Source of the DNA: an uncultured Alphaproteobacteria bacterium
Lineage (GTDB): Bacteria > Pseudomonadota > Alphaproteobacteria > RUG11792
Direction: 5' to 3'
DNA length: 14,549 bases
Assembly (NCBI GenBank): GCA_958448685.1
Contig: CAUDEV010000029.1
Location: 1 to 14,549, forward strand
In this document: positions 6,948 to 14,455 of the stretch, in pieces
How the letters are laid out: every line of letters starts with the position of its first letter
How positions within the stretch are numbered: the stretch's first letter is position 1
Notes under the pieces: model-generated
What the model saw: the letters and a program-made list of their open reading frames with translations, nothing else
The model's database searches: none
What the model was told of the DNA's origin: nothing
Program-made: the position numbers and the translations under genes

Positions 6948-7655
6948 ATGATAAGCATTACAATATGTGATGATGAACCAGGTACGTGTAGTGATATAGA
7001 AAATATAATTTTGAATTATACACATAGCCATGCAATTGAAACCGTAATTGAGATATTTTATTCTGGTGAGACACTATATGAATCCATGGAAAAAGGTTAT
7101 AGGACAGATCTTTTGTTTTTAGATATTCAACTTTTTGAAATGAATGGTGTTGAGGTGGGAAAAAAGATTAGAGAGCAGCTGGGAAATGAGAAAATTAGTA
7201 TAATATATATTTCTTCAAAGGAAACTTATGCAATGAGTTTGTTTCAGGTCAGACCATTTGATTTTCTTGTAAAGCCGCTTACTAGGGAAAGAATATTGGA
7301 AACATTAGAAAAGTGTATAAAAATAACTGAAATCAATAAAGGGATTTTCTATTTTAACATTGCGAAAACTATTCATAAATTATATTTTGATGAAATAAAA
7401 TATTTTGAATGTAAAGGAAAAAAGATAGAGATACATTCTCAAAATGATGTAATAGAGTATTATAGCGGAATGAAAGAAGTTGAAAAGCAAGTTATTGGAA
7501 AAGGATTTTTGGCTATCCATAAATCCTATATTGTAAATACTATGTTTATTTCAGCTTATCATTATGAATCAGTGAAAATAACAGACGGGACGGTATTACC
7601 TGTTAGTCAGAAATATCGAAAAAAGATGAAAAGCTATTTGCTGGAATTGTTATAG
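6948..7655 (+). CDS. LytTR-family response regulator
   Basis: This 235-residue cytoplasmic regulator would be phosphorylated by the histidine kinase encoded 15 bases downstream and then bind DNA. The receiver domain (about 1-122) has the acidic pair in CDDE (D8, D9), the phospho-acceptor D59 in LLFLDIQ, and the conserved Lys in FLVKPLT. Residues about 130-235 fit a LytTR DNA-binding domain, with FECKGKKIEIHS, FLAIHKSYIVN and the C-terminal LPVSQKYRKK, which are typical of AgrA, ComE and VirR relatives. Such regulators usually bind paired 9-bp direct repeats and often control bacteriocin or peptide-signal operons. Likely targets are the RiPP operon and the acyltransferase-transporter operon at 8929-12410, but that is inference. 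The start is fixed by GAGGTGA 7 bases upstream. Confidence 0.92.
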   Translation: MISITICDDEPGTCSDIENIILNYTHSHAIETVIEIFYSGETLYESMEKGYRTDLLFLDIQLFEMNGVEVGKKIREQLGNEKISIIYISSKETYAMSLFQVRPFDFLVKPLTRERILETLEKCIKITEINKGIFYFNIAKTIHKLYFDEIKYFECKGKKIEIHSQNDVIEYYSGMKEVEKQVIGKGFLAIHKSYIVNTMFISAYHYESVKITDGTVLPVSQKYRKKMKSYLLELL

Positions 7656-7670
7656 TTCAGGAGGAAATTT

Positions 7671-8750
7671 TTGGTTGTTATTAAGTTATGTATTTTAATT
7701 ATAGATGCAATTCATATTAGTTTGTTGATGCGTTTTTGTCGAATTTATATAGGGGAATATAAAATAAATAAAAAAAGTGTTAGCATTTTTTTTGTAGCAC
7801 TTTGGTTATTCAATAGCTTTATGAGAGGAACTGTTCAAGGGCTAATTTCGTCTCAAGATGCAATTCTTTTTTTGACAGAAATTTTGTTCCTATTTATAGT
7901 AACATTCTTTTATATTGGGAGAGTATATCGACGTATGGTAGTTACATTCCTCATTCCAGTTTTTTATTGGGGAGGAGAATGGATAATTATATGTATTCTT
8001 TTTCAGACGTTCATGGCTAATGATATTCAATATATTTTGGGAACAATTTGTGCTGATTTACTATTTGCAATACTTGTATTTTCACTAGATAAATTCCATA
8101 AAACAAAGCAAGAGCAAGAACGAGAGCTACTAATGCAAGAAATACATATGTATGAAAACCAATTTGATATTATTTACAACTCGCAATTAAATTTTCAATC
8201 TCTAAGACATGATTTAAAACATCATCTAAAAATGCTTACTGACATGGTTAGGTATGAGGATAAAGAACATGTAATTGATTATCTTCATTCAATGGGAAGC
8301 TTTATGGAAAGTGAGAAAAAATATGTCACGTCAGGCAATGATAGAATTGATAGTGTTTTAAATTATATGCTTGAAAAAGCCAGAACTGCAAAAGTTGATG
8401 TTAAATGGCAAATCAGTATTCCAGAGCATCTAAATGTATCTATTTTTGATATTAATGTCATTTTAAGTAATATACTTGATAATGCGTTGAATGCATTAAA
8501 TAAAGTAACGCAACCAGTGTTATACATTTATATTAAATATGATCGAGGAATACTATGTATTGATATTAAAAATAATTGCATTAATAGTAACTATTCAGAA
8601 AATACAAAAAACAAAATTGACCCATTTGGGAAACATGGATATGGGTTAAACAATGTTCGTAGAGTTGTAAAGAAATATCATGGTAATTTGGCAATTAGCT
8701 GTTTGGATGGTTTTTTTACAACACGCATTATTTTATATATAGAAGATTAG
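7671..8750 (+). CDS. AgrC/GHKL-type sensor histidine kinase
   Basis: This 359-residue membrane kinase is the partner of the LytTR regulator just upstream. Residues 1-145 contain about five or six hydrophobic segments with short loops, as in peptide-sensing AgrC-like kinases. A coiled-coil-like linker (KTKQEQERELLMQEIHMYENQ) leads to the phospho-acceptor region SLRHDLKHHLKML, with H180 as the likely site. The ATP-binding domain has the N-box NVILSNILDNALNAL (about 262-276) and the G-box GKHGYGLNNVRR (from 320). The start is TTG at 7671: AGGAGG at 7659-7664 lies exactly 6 bases before it. The sensed signal is unknown; the mature RiPP or a related membrane-active peptide would fit the context. 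Confidence 0.92.
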   Translation: MVVIKLCILIIDAIHISLLMRFCRIYIGEYKINKKSVSIFFVALWLFNSFMRGTVQGLISSQDAILFLTEILFLFIVTFFYIGRVYRRMVVTFLIPVFYWGGEWIIICILFQTFMANDIQYILGTICADLLFAILVFSLDKFHKTKQEQERELLMQEIHMYENQFDIIYNSQLNFQSLRHDLKHHLKMLTDMVRYEDKEHVIDYLHSMGSFMESEKKYVTSGNDRIDSVLNYMLEKARTAKVDVKWQISIPEHLNVSIFDINVILSNILDNALNALNKVTQPVLYIYIKYDRGILCIDIKNNCINSNYSENTKNKIDPFGKHGYGLNNVRRVVKKYHGNLAISCLDGFFTTRIILYIED

Positions 8751-8760
8751 TCAAAACAAT

Positions 8761-8830
8761 AAGAGACTAGCAAAAATGTTGAGGATGATTATACTACATA
8801 TATCCATACATTAGCTGGTCTCTTTTATTT
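8761..8830 (+). terminator. Terminator-like stem with long loop after the kinase gene
   Basis: AAGAGACTAGC (8761-8771) pairs with GCTGGTCTCTT (8814-8824), 11 bp with one G-T, and is followed by TTATTTTTT. The loop is about 42 nt, longer than usual, so this may be a weak or regulated terminator separating the two-component genes from the next operon. Confidence 0.55.
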
Positions 8831-8889
8831 TTTCCATAAAAGTAAGCGATTTTTCCAAGATACAATTAAACAGAACTTTATGGATTACA

Positions 8890-8906
8890 ATTGTTAGCAT
8901 AACAAT
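8890..8906. promoter_or_regulatory. Palindromic candidate operator before the acyltransferase-transporter operon
   Basis: ATTGTTA-GCA-TAACAAT is a perfect 7-bp inverted repeat with a 3-bp centre, located between the terminator and the ribosome binding site (AAGGGAG, 8912-8918). Its position and symmetry fit a binding site for a dimeric regulator or a small 5' mRNA hairpin. A LytTR protein would normally use direct repeats, so the binding protein is unknown. Confidence 0.4.
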
Positions 8907-8928
8907 AAATAAAGGGAGTGGTAATTAT

Positions 8929-9672
8929 ATGCAAAATAAGGAAAAACGTTATTTTTTAATTGATGGGATTAGAGGCGCTGCGATAATTAATATGGTATTG
9001 TTTCATTTTTTATATGATATATTCATTGTTTATGAAAGAAATCCGTTATGGTACGATTGTATGCCAATACACATTTGGCAACAAATAATTTGTTGGACGT
9101 TTATTTTTATATCTGGATTTGTTTGGACATGGGGAATTAAAAGTAATTTACAGAGAGGTATATTTTTTAACATATGTGGTTTGGTTATTTCAATTATTAC
9201 AGTCGTATTAATCCCGTCTGAAGAAATTTGGTTTGGAATACTTAATTTTATGGGGTGTGCGGTACTTTTAATGTATCCAATCAAAAGAACTACTGATAAG
9301 ATACCACCTACTTTGGGGGTTGTGATGAGTTTTATTTTGTTCATTTTATTCAAAAATATACAAAATGGGTATATAGGCTTTGGACATTTGGTATTAGCAG
9401 TTCCAAAAGTATTATATTCCATAAAAATATTGACACCAATTGGATTTCCTTTTTCAGGTTTTTATTCAAGCGATTTTTTCCCGTTACTACCATGGATGTT
9501 TTTGTATTTGTGCGGGTATTTTTTTAATAAAATTTTTGAAAGCCATAATAAATGGAAAAAAATAGCGACTCATAAAATTCCAATATTATCGCTGGTAGGG
9601 AAAAAAACTATTTGGATATATTTACTCCATCAACCAATAAGCATGCTCATATGCAATCTTTTATTTAGATAA
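8929..9672 (+). CDS. DUF1624-type membrane acyltransferase (heparan-alpha-glucosaminide N-acetyltransferase-like)
   Basis: This 247-residue polytopic membrane protein has six or seven hydrophobic segments. The N-terminus RYFLIDGIRGAAIINMVLFH carries the D12, R15 and H26 pattern of the DUF1624/acyltransferase-3-like superfamily, followed by D30 in FLYD. These proteins are thought to transfer acyl groups to sugars or other cell-envelope molecules, but the bacterial substrate is generally unknown. It shares an operon with the BceAB-like transporter genes (13 bases to the next ATG, AAGGAG in between). In this context, acylation of an envelope target to give resistance to a peptide is a plausible inferred role. 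GGGAG at 8914-8918 supports the start. Length is near the low end for the family. Confidence 0.75.
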   Translation: MQNKEKRYFLIDGIRGAAIINMVLFHFLYDIFIVYERNPLWYDCMPIHIWQQIICWTFIFISGFVWTWGIKSNLQRGIFFNICGLVISIITVVLIPSEEIWFGILNFMGCAVLLMYPIKRTTDKIPPTLGVVMSFILFILFKNIQNGYIGFGHLVLAVPKVLYSIKILTPIGFPFSGFYSSDFFPLLPWMFLYLCGYFFNKIFESHNKWKKIATHKIPILSLVGKKTIWIYLLHQPISMLICNLLFR

Positions 9673-9684
9673 GGAGCCGTAGGT

Positions 9685-10446
9685 ATGAATACAATTTTAA
9701 ACGTAGAAAACATTGTTAAAACGTATGGGAAAAAAATAAATATAAAAAGAGCTCTTAATCACATTCAATTTAGCTTAATGGAAGGGGAATTTGTAAGTAT
9801 CATGGGACCATCAGGTTCTGGAAAAACAACATTGCTTAATTGCATTTCAACAATAGATGCGATAGACTCAGGACATATTTATTTGAATAATCAAGATATG
9901 ACCAATTTAACAACTCAAAAGGCGGCGCAGTTTCGTAAGGAAAATTTAGGTTTTATTTTTCAGGACTTTAATTTGCTAGATACACTAAGTATAGAAGAGA
10001 ATATTGCATTACCTCTTTCAATTAGTAACATATCAACAAAAAAAATACAGAATGAAGTGAAAAAAATAATGCAAAGGCTTTCGATTGAAGATATAGCAAG
10101 TAAATTTCCAATGCAGGTATCAGGGGGACAAAAGCAACGATGTGCCTGTGCAAGAGCATTTATAGGTAGCCCTAACCTGATACTAGCCGATGAGCCAACA
10201 GGAGCATTGGATTCGGTGTCAGCAAAACAAATTCTAGAACTTTTGAATGAATTGAATATAGAAGAACATACTACGATTCTAATGGTAACACATGATCCGG
10301 TTTCTGCCAGCTATGGAAATAGAGTTTTGTTTCTTAAAGATGGATATTTAAGAAAAGAGTTATGTAAAGATAACATGAATAGAAAGAGTTTTTACCATGC
10401 TATTTTAGCTGAAATTTCTTTGGGTGAAGGAGAGCAACTATGCTAA
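9685..10446 (+). CDS. BceA-like ABC transporter ATPase (peptide detoxification/lipoprotein-export type)
   Basis: This 253-residue cytoplasmic ATPase powers the FtsX-type permease encoded directly after it. Motifs are Walker A GPSGSGKTT (41-49), Q-loop FQDFNLLDTLS (Q93), signature VSGGQKQR (S146 to Q149), Walker B LILADEPTGALD (D169, E170) and the switch His in VTHDP (H203). The NLLDTLS and DEPTGALD sequences are typical of the MacB/LolD/BceA group. The last 20 or so residues (FYHAILAEISLGEGEQLC) extend past the normal fold, and the gene overlaps the permease by 7 bases. BceAB pairs protect Firmicutes from cell-wall-active peptides such as bacitracin and lantibiotics; here it is a good candidate for immunity to the RiPP made upstream, though not proven. 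Confidence 0.93.
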   Translation: MNTILNVENIVKTYGKKINIKRALNHIQFSLMEGEFVSIMGPSGSGKTTLLNCISTIDAIDSGHIYLNNQDMTNLTTQKAAQFRKENLGFIFQDFNLLDTLSIEENIALPLSISNISTKKIQNEVKKIMQRLSIEDIASKFPMQVSGGQKQRCACARAFIGSPNLILADEPTGALDSVSAKQILELLNELNIEEHTTILMVTHDPVSASYGNRVLFLKDGYLRKELCKDNMNRKSFYHAILAEISLGEGEQLC

Positions 10447-12410
10447 GAACATTATCTAGAAGAAATGCCAAAAGACAAGTGACGGATTATGTAATTTACA
10501 TTATGACACTAGTAATAACAGTGGCATTATTACTTTCATTTAATATGATTATTTTTTCAAAGGAAATTGATGCCGTAATAAAAGAAAAATCTATTCTTCC
10601 GCTGATGATTATAGGAGTAAGTATGGTAGTAGTTGTAATTATGTCAACTCTTGTAAATTATATTACAATATTTATGTTGAAAAGAAGAGGCAAAGAGTTT
10701 GGATTATACATGTTACTTGGAATAGACAATAAATGTGTAGCAAAAATGTTTGTAAATGAAAATTTATTAATTTATAAAGTTGTTTTATTGGTAGGATTAA
10801 TTGTGGGAACTCTTTTTTTTCAAATAGTTAAGTTACTAGTAATCAATATGTATTCTATTCCATATAAGTTTATGATTGAAATTTCTTGGAAAGCAATTCT
10901 ACTTACGTTATTTTACATGAGCATGATTTTTGGATTGGCATCATTAAAGGTAAGCCATGTAATAGAAAAAATGAGCGTGCAGGAACTTTTATACATAGAA
11001 AAATGTGAAAAGGGCGATGAAGATATAGGTAGTAAAAAAAATGCAATTACAGCTCTTATATCAATAATATTTGGTTTGTTAGGCTGCGGTATTATAGTAT
11101 TGTCTACTATAAAACAGATTTCTGATTCTTGGAATTTTTTTGCAATAATATTACTTATGTTTTTTTCATACTCATTTTTTTATAACTTTCTTAAGATTAT
11201 TTTTCTACATCTAAAAAATGGAAAGTGGAAATATCATAAAAAACGTTTTTTTATTTCCAGACAGATCACATCAAAAATGGTTCCTAATATATCTCTTTTT
11301 ACAGGAGTAACAATGGCTATGACATTGGCTCTATTTGCAATTAACTGGGGAATATATTTTTCAAATAAAGTCGATGAACGTGTAAATGCTGTTGCGTTTG
11401 ATGTTGCCTTTTTTAATGAAGAGGAAAATACGGATTTTTCTTCGTTCCTATCTTTTTTGAATAAAAAAAACGAGTTGGTAAATAGCTATGAATATAATCT
11501 GTATACAAATTATGAAAATAGTTTTTACTTGGAAACACAGAAAAAAATACGTGGGAAATTTGAATTTACAATATCAAGTACTGAAAATGATGTTTTCATG
11601 AGCGAAACTGATTATGTGAATCTTCGCAGTATTTTAGACCTAAAACCGATTATGCTTGCAGATGATGAGTATATTTTACAGTGTACAAGTTCAAATGTTG
11701 AGGCACTTGAATTATATGTGCAAAAAAAGCCAAATTTAAAAATTGGAAATTCATATTATAGAATAAGAAATATTTATAGTGAAAATTTTATGCAACAAGA
11801 AGTAAAAGGAAATGGAGAGGGGGTATTAATTGTTGTTCCAGATAATGTGATTAATGACTTGAGCTTTTATATGAATGTGTTAGCTGTAAAAACGAAATCC
11901 AATTTATCTTTAGTGGAAATTAATAATATGAAAAACATTGATGATAAGTCATATATAGTTTCCAAAGCAGGAGTACGAAGTCAATCAGCTTCAATGGCTA
12001 TTTATGCTGTTGTGCCACTATTTTATTTAGCGATAGTAATTATTGCAATGATATGTACGGTGCTTTCAATTCAAATTTTGAGTGAGGCAAAGAAAGACAT
12101 AAGAAGTTGTAAGATTTTAACATACTTGGGAATGGAGGAGAAAGAATATAAAAAAATTTTGAAAAAACAGTTAGCGATACTTTACTTTTTACCGGCTGTA
12201 CCTGCAATGTTGATTAATGTGATTATTTTTCCGATATCAGTGAGTGGAACTGTAAGAAAGGCAAATGGAATGCTACATATTGTTGGAGTATGGCAAGGAA
12301 TGAAACAATTAGGAATTACCATTATTATTTTTGTGATTTTTCTTTTTTTGTATTATTTTGTTACATACAAATTATACTTGAAAATTTGTAATAAAGAGTG
12401 TGTGCAATAG
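10440..12410 (+). CDS. BceB-like FtsX-family ABC permease
   Basis: This 656-residue permease closely matches the usual BceB length and layout: about ten membrane segments (near 18-37, 55-75, 106-126, 145-168, 199-220, 229-251, 283-302, 523-545, 577-600 and 620-645), with a large extracellular domain between the seventh and eighth (about 305-522). In BceB proteins that domain takes part in recognising the peptide or its lipid-II complex and in signalling to a kinase. KRRGKEFGLYMLLG after the second segment is typical of the family. The start ATG overlaps the ATPase gene, and GAAGGAGAGC lies just before it. Usually BceAB works with an OmpR-type regulator and a small BceS-like kinase; here the nearest regulators are LytTR/AgrC-type, an unusual pairing. 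Confidence 0.92.
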   Translation: MLRTLSRRNAKRQVTDYVIYIMTLVITVALLLSFNMIIFSKEIDAVIKEKSILPLMIIGVSMVVVVIMSTLVNYITIFMLKRRGKEFGLYMLLGIDNKCVAKMFVNENLLIYKVVLLVGLIVGTLFFQIVKLLVINMYSIPYKFMIEISWKAILLTLFYMSMIFGLASLKVSHVIEKMSVQELLYIEKCEKGDEDIGSKKNAITALISIIFGLLGCGIIVLSTIKQISDSWNFFAIILLMFFSYSFFYNFLKIIFLHLKNGKWKYHKKRFFISRQITSKMVPNISLFTGVTMAMTLALFAINWGIYFSNKVDERVNAVAFDVAFFNEEENTDFSSFLSFLNKKNELVNSYEYNLYTNYENSFYLETQKKIRGKFEFTISSTENDVFMSETDYVNLRSILDLKPIMLADDEYILQCTSSNVEALELYVQKKPNLKIGNSYYRIRNIYSENFMQQEVKGNGEGVLIVVPDNVINDLSFYMNVLAVKTKSNLSLVEINNMKNIDDKSYIVSKAGVRSQSASMAIYAVVPLFYLAIVIIAMICTVLSIQILSEAKKDIRSCKILTYLGMEEKEYKKILKKQLAILYFLPAVPAMLINVIIFPISVSGTVRKANGMLHIVGVWQGMKQLGITIIIFVIFLFLYYFVTYKLYLKICNKECVQ

Positions 12411-12459
12411 ATTCTAACATGATTATATGATGATTTCACATTAAAATTTGTAAACTAGA

Positions 12460-12556
12460 GGCTGTGAAAAAACACCCTGATTAGAAAATAGGATTTTCAA
12501 CTCACACCTACGTGAATTGAAAATCCTATTTTTTAGTTAAGGTTTTTTTCACAGCC
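12460..12556. repeat. 97-nt palindromic element, possible MITE and terminator
   Basis: Outer arms GGCTGTGAAAAAA (12460-12472) and TTTTTTCACAGCC (12544-12556) are perfect complements. Inner arms AAAATAGGATTTTCAA (12485-12500) and TTGAAAATCCTATTTT (12517-12532) are also perfect; between the two, pairing is imperfect (CCTGATTA against TAGTTAAGG). It starts 50 bases after the permease stop, so its RNA would fold into a long hairpin that could end the operon. The structure also resembles a miniature inverted-repeat element. I see no clear target duplication. Confidence 0.7.
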
Positions 12557-12580
12557 CCTTTTGGACTAAATTGTTTTTAC

Positions 12581-12588
12581 TTACTTTA
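12581..12588. repeat. Left 8-bp target duplication of the IS66 element (TTACTTTA)
   Basis: TTACTTTA directly precedes the left terminal repeat and recurs at 14410-14417. An 8-bp duplication is characteristic of the IS66 family. Confidence 0.85.
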
Positions 12589-12632
12589 GTAAGTGTCAAA
12601 CCGCTCGCCTATACAAGATATAAAATTTAGTG

Positions 12633-12668
12633 CCTCCTTGAATAAATCAATGGATTTTTTCAAGGAGG
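12633..12668 (+). promoter_or_regulatory. Hairpin sequestering the tnpA ribosome binding site
   Basis: CCTCCTTGAA (12633-12642) pairs perfectly with TTCAAGGAGG (12659-12668), and after one mismatch AAATC pairs with GATTT around an AATG loop. The right arm is the AGGAGG of tnpA. Transcripts reading in from outside the IS would hide the ribosome binding site, limiting transposase synthesis, a control known in principle from other insertion sequences. An alternative is that it only helps mRNA stability. Confidence 0.65.
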
Positions 12669-12681
12669 ACTAAAAATAAGC

Positions 12682-13071
12682 ATGGATCGATGTACACATG
12701 ATGTTCGCTCCGCACACTGGAAAAGTATTATTTATAACTGCCAGCAGAGGCCGGCTGGTCAAAGTGTGAAGCAGTGGCTAAAAGAGAATGACATTTTAGA
12801 ACAAAGCTATTACTACTGGCAACGCAAGTTTCGAAAGGAAACTTATGACCAGATAAATAAAAACAATCTACTGTCAATCCAAGACAATCAAAATGCAGTC
12901 TCATTCGTTGAGATAGCTGCACCTGTTCAACAGGAAGTTTCTACCAGATGCAACGTTGAAACAATCAAGCCAGCAGCCGTCATCAAAGTAGGAATGGCGT
13001 CAATTGCGATATCAAATGATATATCGGAACAGCTTCTATCACAGATTTTGAAAGAGGTGACACATGCTTGA
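12682..13071 (+). CDS. tnpA: IS66 family accessory protein TnpA
   Basis: This 129-residue protein is the first of the three IS66 proteins. The N-terminal half has the family pattern HWKSIIYNCQQRPAGQSVKQW followed by YYYWQRKFRKE, a helix-turn-helix-like region thought to help the transposase bind DNA. The C-terminal half is hydrophilic and ends in a short helix (SEQLLSQILKEV). AGGAGG at 12663-12668 lies 13 bases before the ATG, rather far, and is held in a hairpin. The gene overlaps tnpB by 8 bases, so the two are translationally coupled. It appears intact. Confidence 0.92.
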   Translation: MDRCTHDVRSAHWKSIIYNCQQRPAGQSVKQWLKENDILEQSYYYWQRKFRKETYDQINKNNLLSIQDNQNAVSFVEIAAPVQQEVSTRCNVETIKPAAVIKVGMASIAISNDISEQLLSQILKEVTHA

Positions 13072-13420
13072 AGATGCAGCTGGTATACGCCGTGTGGTAT
13101 TGGTTTGTGGGACGGTTGATCTTCGCAAAGGAATTGATGGTCTGGCAATGATTATTGGTGATAAATACGACCAGAATCCATTTGAGAAAGGAACACTATT
13201 TCTCTTTTGTGGAAAACGCTCTGATCGTTGCAAAGGGCTGCTATGGATGGGAACAGGATTTTTACTCCTTTACAAACGTTTTGAAAATGGACGATTATCC
13301 TGGCCAAGAACCACAGCTGAAGCTGCCGAACTAACAGAAGAACAATACAACTATTTAATGCTGGGTTTAAATCCCCTGGATTCTAAAATCAAAGATGTCG
13401 ATCCTAAAAATATTTACTGA
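13064..13420 (+). CDS. tnpB: IS66 family accessory protein TnpB
   Basis: This 118-residue protein matches the conserved IS66 Orf2 family, required with TnpA and TnpC for transposition of these elements; its exact role is unresolved. The conserved run starts at VVLVCGTVDLRKGIDGLA, followed by LFLFCGKRSDRCKGLLW, GFLLLYKRFENGRLSWPR and the ending LNPLDSKIKDVDPKNIY. GAGGTGA lies just before the start, inside the end of tnpA. It appears complete and undamaged. In Pfam terms this is the 'IS66 Orf2 like' family, not the unrelated IS200/IS605 TnpB nuclease. Confidence 0.93.
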   Translation: MLEDAAGIRRVVLVCGTVDLRKGIDGLAMIIGDKYDQNPFEKGTLFLFCGKRSDRCKGLLWMGTGFLLLYKRFENGRLSWPRTTAEAAELTEEQYNYLMLGLNPLDSKIKDVDPKNIY

Positions 13421-13552
13421 TGTTTGTGCAAAACAGAGATTTTTTTCACCTGTTTTTTCACATATAAAATGCCGGTTTCCGCATGTTTACAACATTTACA
13501 GATGGCTTTGTGATACGTTAGGAAGCCTTTATCATTAAATTTTGAACATTAT
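13421..13552 (+). other. Spacer between tnpB and the tnpC remnant
   Basis: This 132-base stretch stands where the start of tnpC would be expected. No frame on the + strand gives recognisable TnpC sequence; the frame of the remnant is open only from 13514. It is either the natural spacer plus the deletion junction near 13550, or foreign sequence left by the deletion. The - strand has a short open frame with a CKCC motif that I do not regard as a gene. Confidence 0.5.
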
Positions 13553-14362
13553 ATGTGGGTTCATCGCTCAGGAGAGCTATACAAAGATCGTCCTATCGTA
13601 GTATACGAATATCAGAAAGGGCGAGACCACAAGATTCCTTTAGAATTCTACAAAGATTACAAAGGTATTCTTGTAACTGACGGTCTTCAACAATACCATC
13701 TGGTTGATAAGCTTCTGCCTGATGTAATAAATGCGAATTGTTGGGCTCACGTAAGACGAGATCTTACGGAGGCAGTTAAGGCTGCAGACAAAAAAGATTC
13801 GAATTCTGTCAGGCAGTCGGTGGCGTATCAGACACTGCAAAAAATAGGTGAGTTCTATAACCTAGATACAGAACTAAAAAAGCTTTCATCATCTGAGAGA
13901 CTTCAAAAACGGCAAGAAGTAATAAAGCCGTTGGTTGAGGAATTTTTTGTGTGGGTAAAACAGCAGGTTTTAGAATGTGCCGTTCCACCAAAGAGTAAAA
14001 CAGCGCAAGGTCTGAATTATATCATTAATCAGGAATCTTATTTGAAAGTATTCCTTACAGATGGGGATATTCCTATCGATAATTCAGCCAGCGAAAGGTC
14101 TATCCGAACTTTTTGCGTAGGCAAGAAGAATTGGATGTTCCATAACACAGCCAACGGTGCGAATGCCAGTGCGTTAATTTACAGCATTTCTGAAACCGCC
14201 AAGTTGAACAATCTTCGCCCATACAATTACTTCAAATATATACTGACAGAGTTGCCAAAACACTGTGATGAAAAAGGAAATATAGAACCTGCAGATCTGG
14301 ACTACATAATGCCTTGGACAGAACAACTTCCAGAGGAATGCAGGAAACCACACCGCTCATGA
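13553..14362 (+). pseudogene. tnpC: IS66 transposase TnpC, N-terminal half missing
   Basis: The 269 residues left correspond to the C-terminal half of a protein normally about 500 residues long. The remnant begins at the conserved YMW position (MWVHRSGELY), keeps the second catalytic Asp in GILVTDGLQQYH, the NCWAHVRRDL segment, the catalytic Glu in the motif IDNSASERSIRTFCVGKKNW, and the C-terminal LRPYNYFKYILTELPK. Lost are the N-terminal leucine-zipper/zinc-finger region and the first catalytic Asp (usual motif HADET). The ATG has no ribosome binding site (TTTTGAACATTAT upstream), so translation is doubtful. It cannot be active as a transposase; a dominant-negative or DNA-end-binding product is conceivable but unsupported. 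Confidence 0.9.
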
Positions 14363-14409
14363 TAAAAGCGGCGTTAACTTTAGTGTCAGGCGGATGTTTT
14401 GACGTTTAC

Positions 14410-14417
14410 TTACTTTA
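14410..14417. repeat. Right 8-bp target duplication of the IS66 element (TTACTTTA)
   Basis: This matches 12581-12588 exactly and directly follows the right terminal repeat. Confidence 0.85.
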
Positions 14418-14455
14418 TGAGTATCCAACTAAAAAGTGCATACTTTTCGATTGGG

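Larger units (their letters stand above)
12411..12588. other. Intergenic region between the transporter operon and the IS66 element
   Basis: No gene is visible in this 178-base stretch. It holds the palindromic element at 12460-12556 and, at its right edge, the left copy of the IS66 target duplication. Confidence 0.6.
12589..14409 (+). mobile_element. IS66-family element with internally deleted tnpC
   Basis: The element is 1821 bp. The left end GTAAGTGTCAAACCGCTCGC and the reverse complement of the right end, GTAAACGTCAAAACATCCGC, form an imperfect terminal inverted repeat (16 of the first 22 positions match), starting with the GTAA usual for IS66. TTACTTTA flanks both sides. Gene order is the usual tnpA-tnpB-tnpC. 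Complete family members are about 2.5 kb; the missing 0.7 kb corresponds to the start of tnpC. Since both ends and the target duplication are intact, the deletion is internal, and the element can move only if a full TnpC is supplied from elsewhere. Confidence 0.92.

Noticed and set aside
13418..13552. 43-codon minus-strand open frame with a CKCC motif in the tnpB-tnpC gap
   Set aside because: It has no ATG or ribosome binding site, lies inside an IS on the opposite strand, and resembles no family I recognise. Probably chance.
14404..14413. Right end of IS66 placed at 14413 (reverse complement GTAAGTAAAC)
   Set aside because: With that end the flanks do not match. Ending at 14409 gives equal-length terminal repeats and a perfect 8-bp TTACTTTA duplication; the GTAAG look is chance similarity of the duplicated target.
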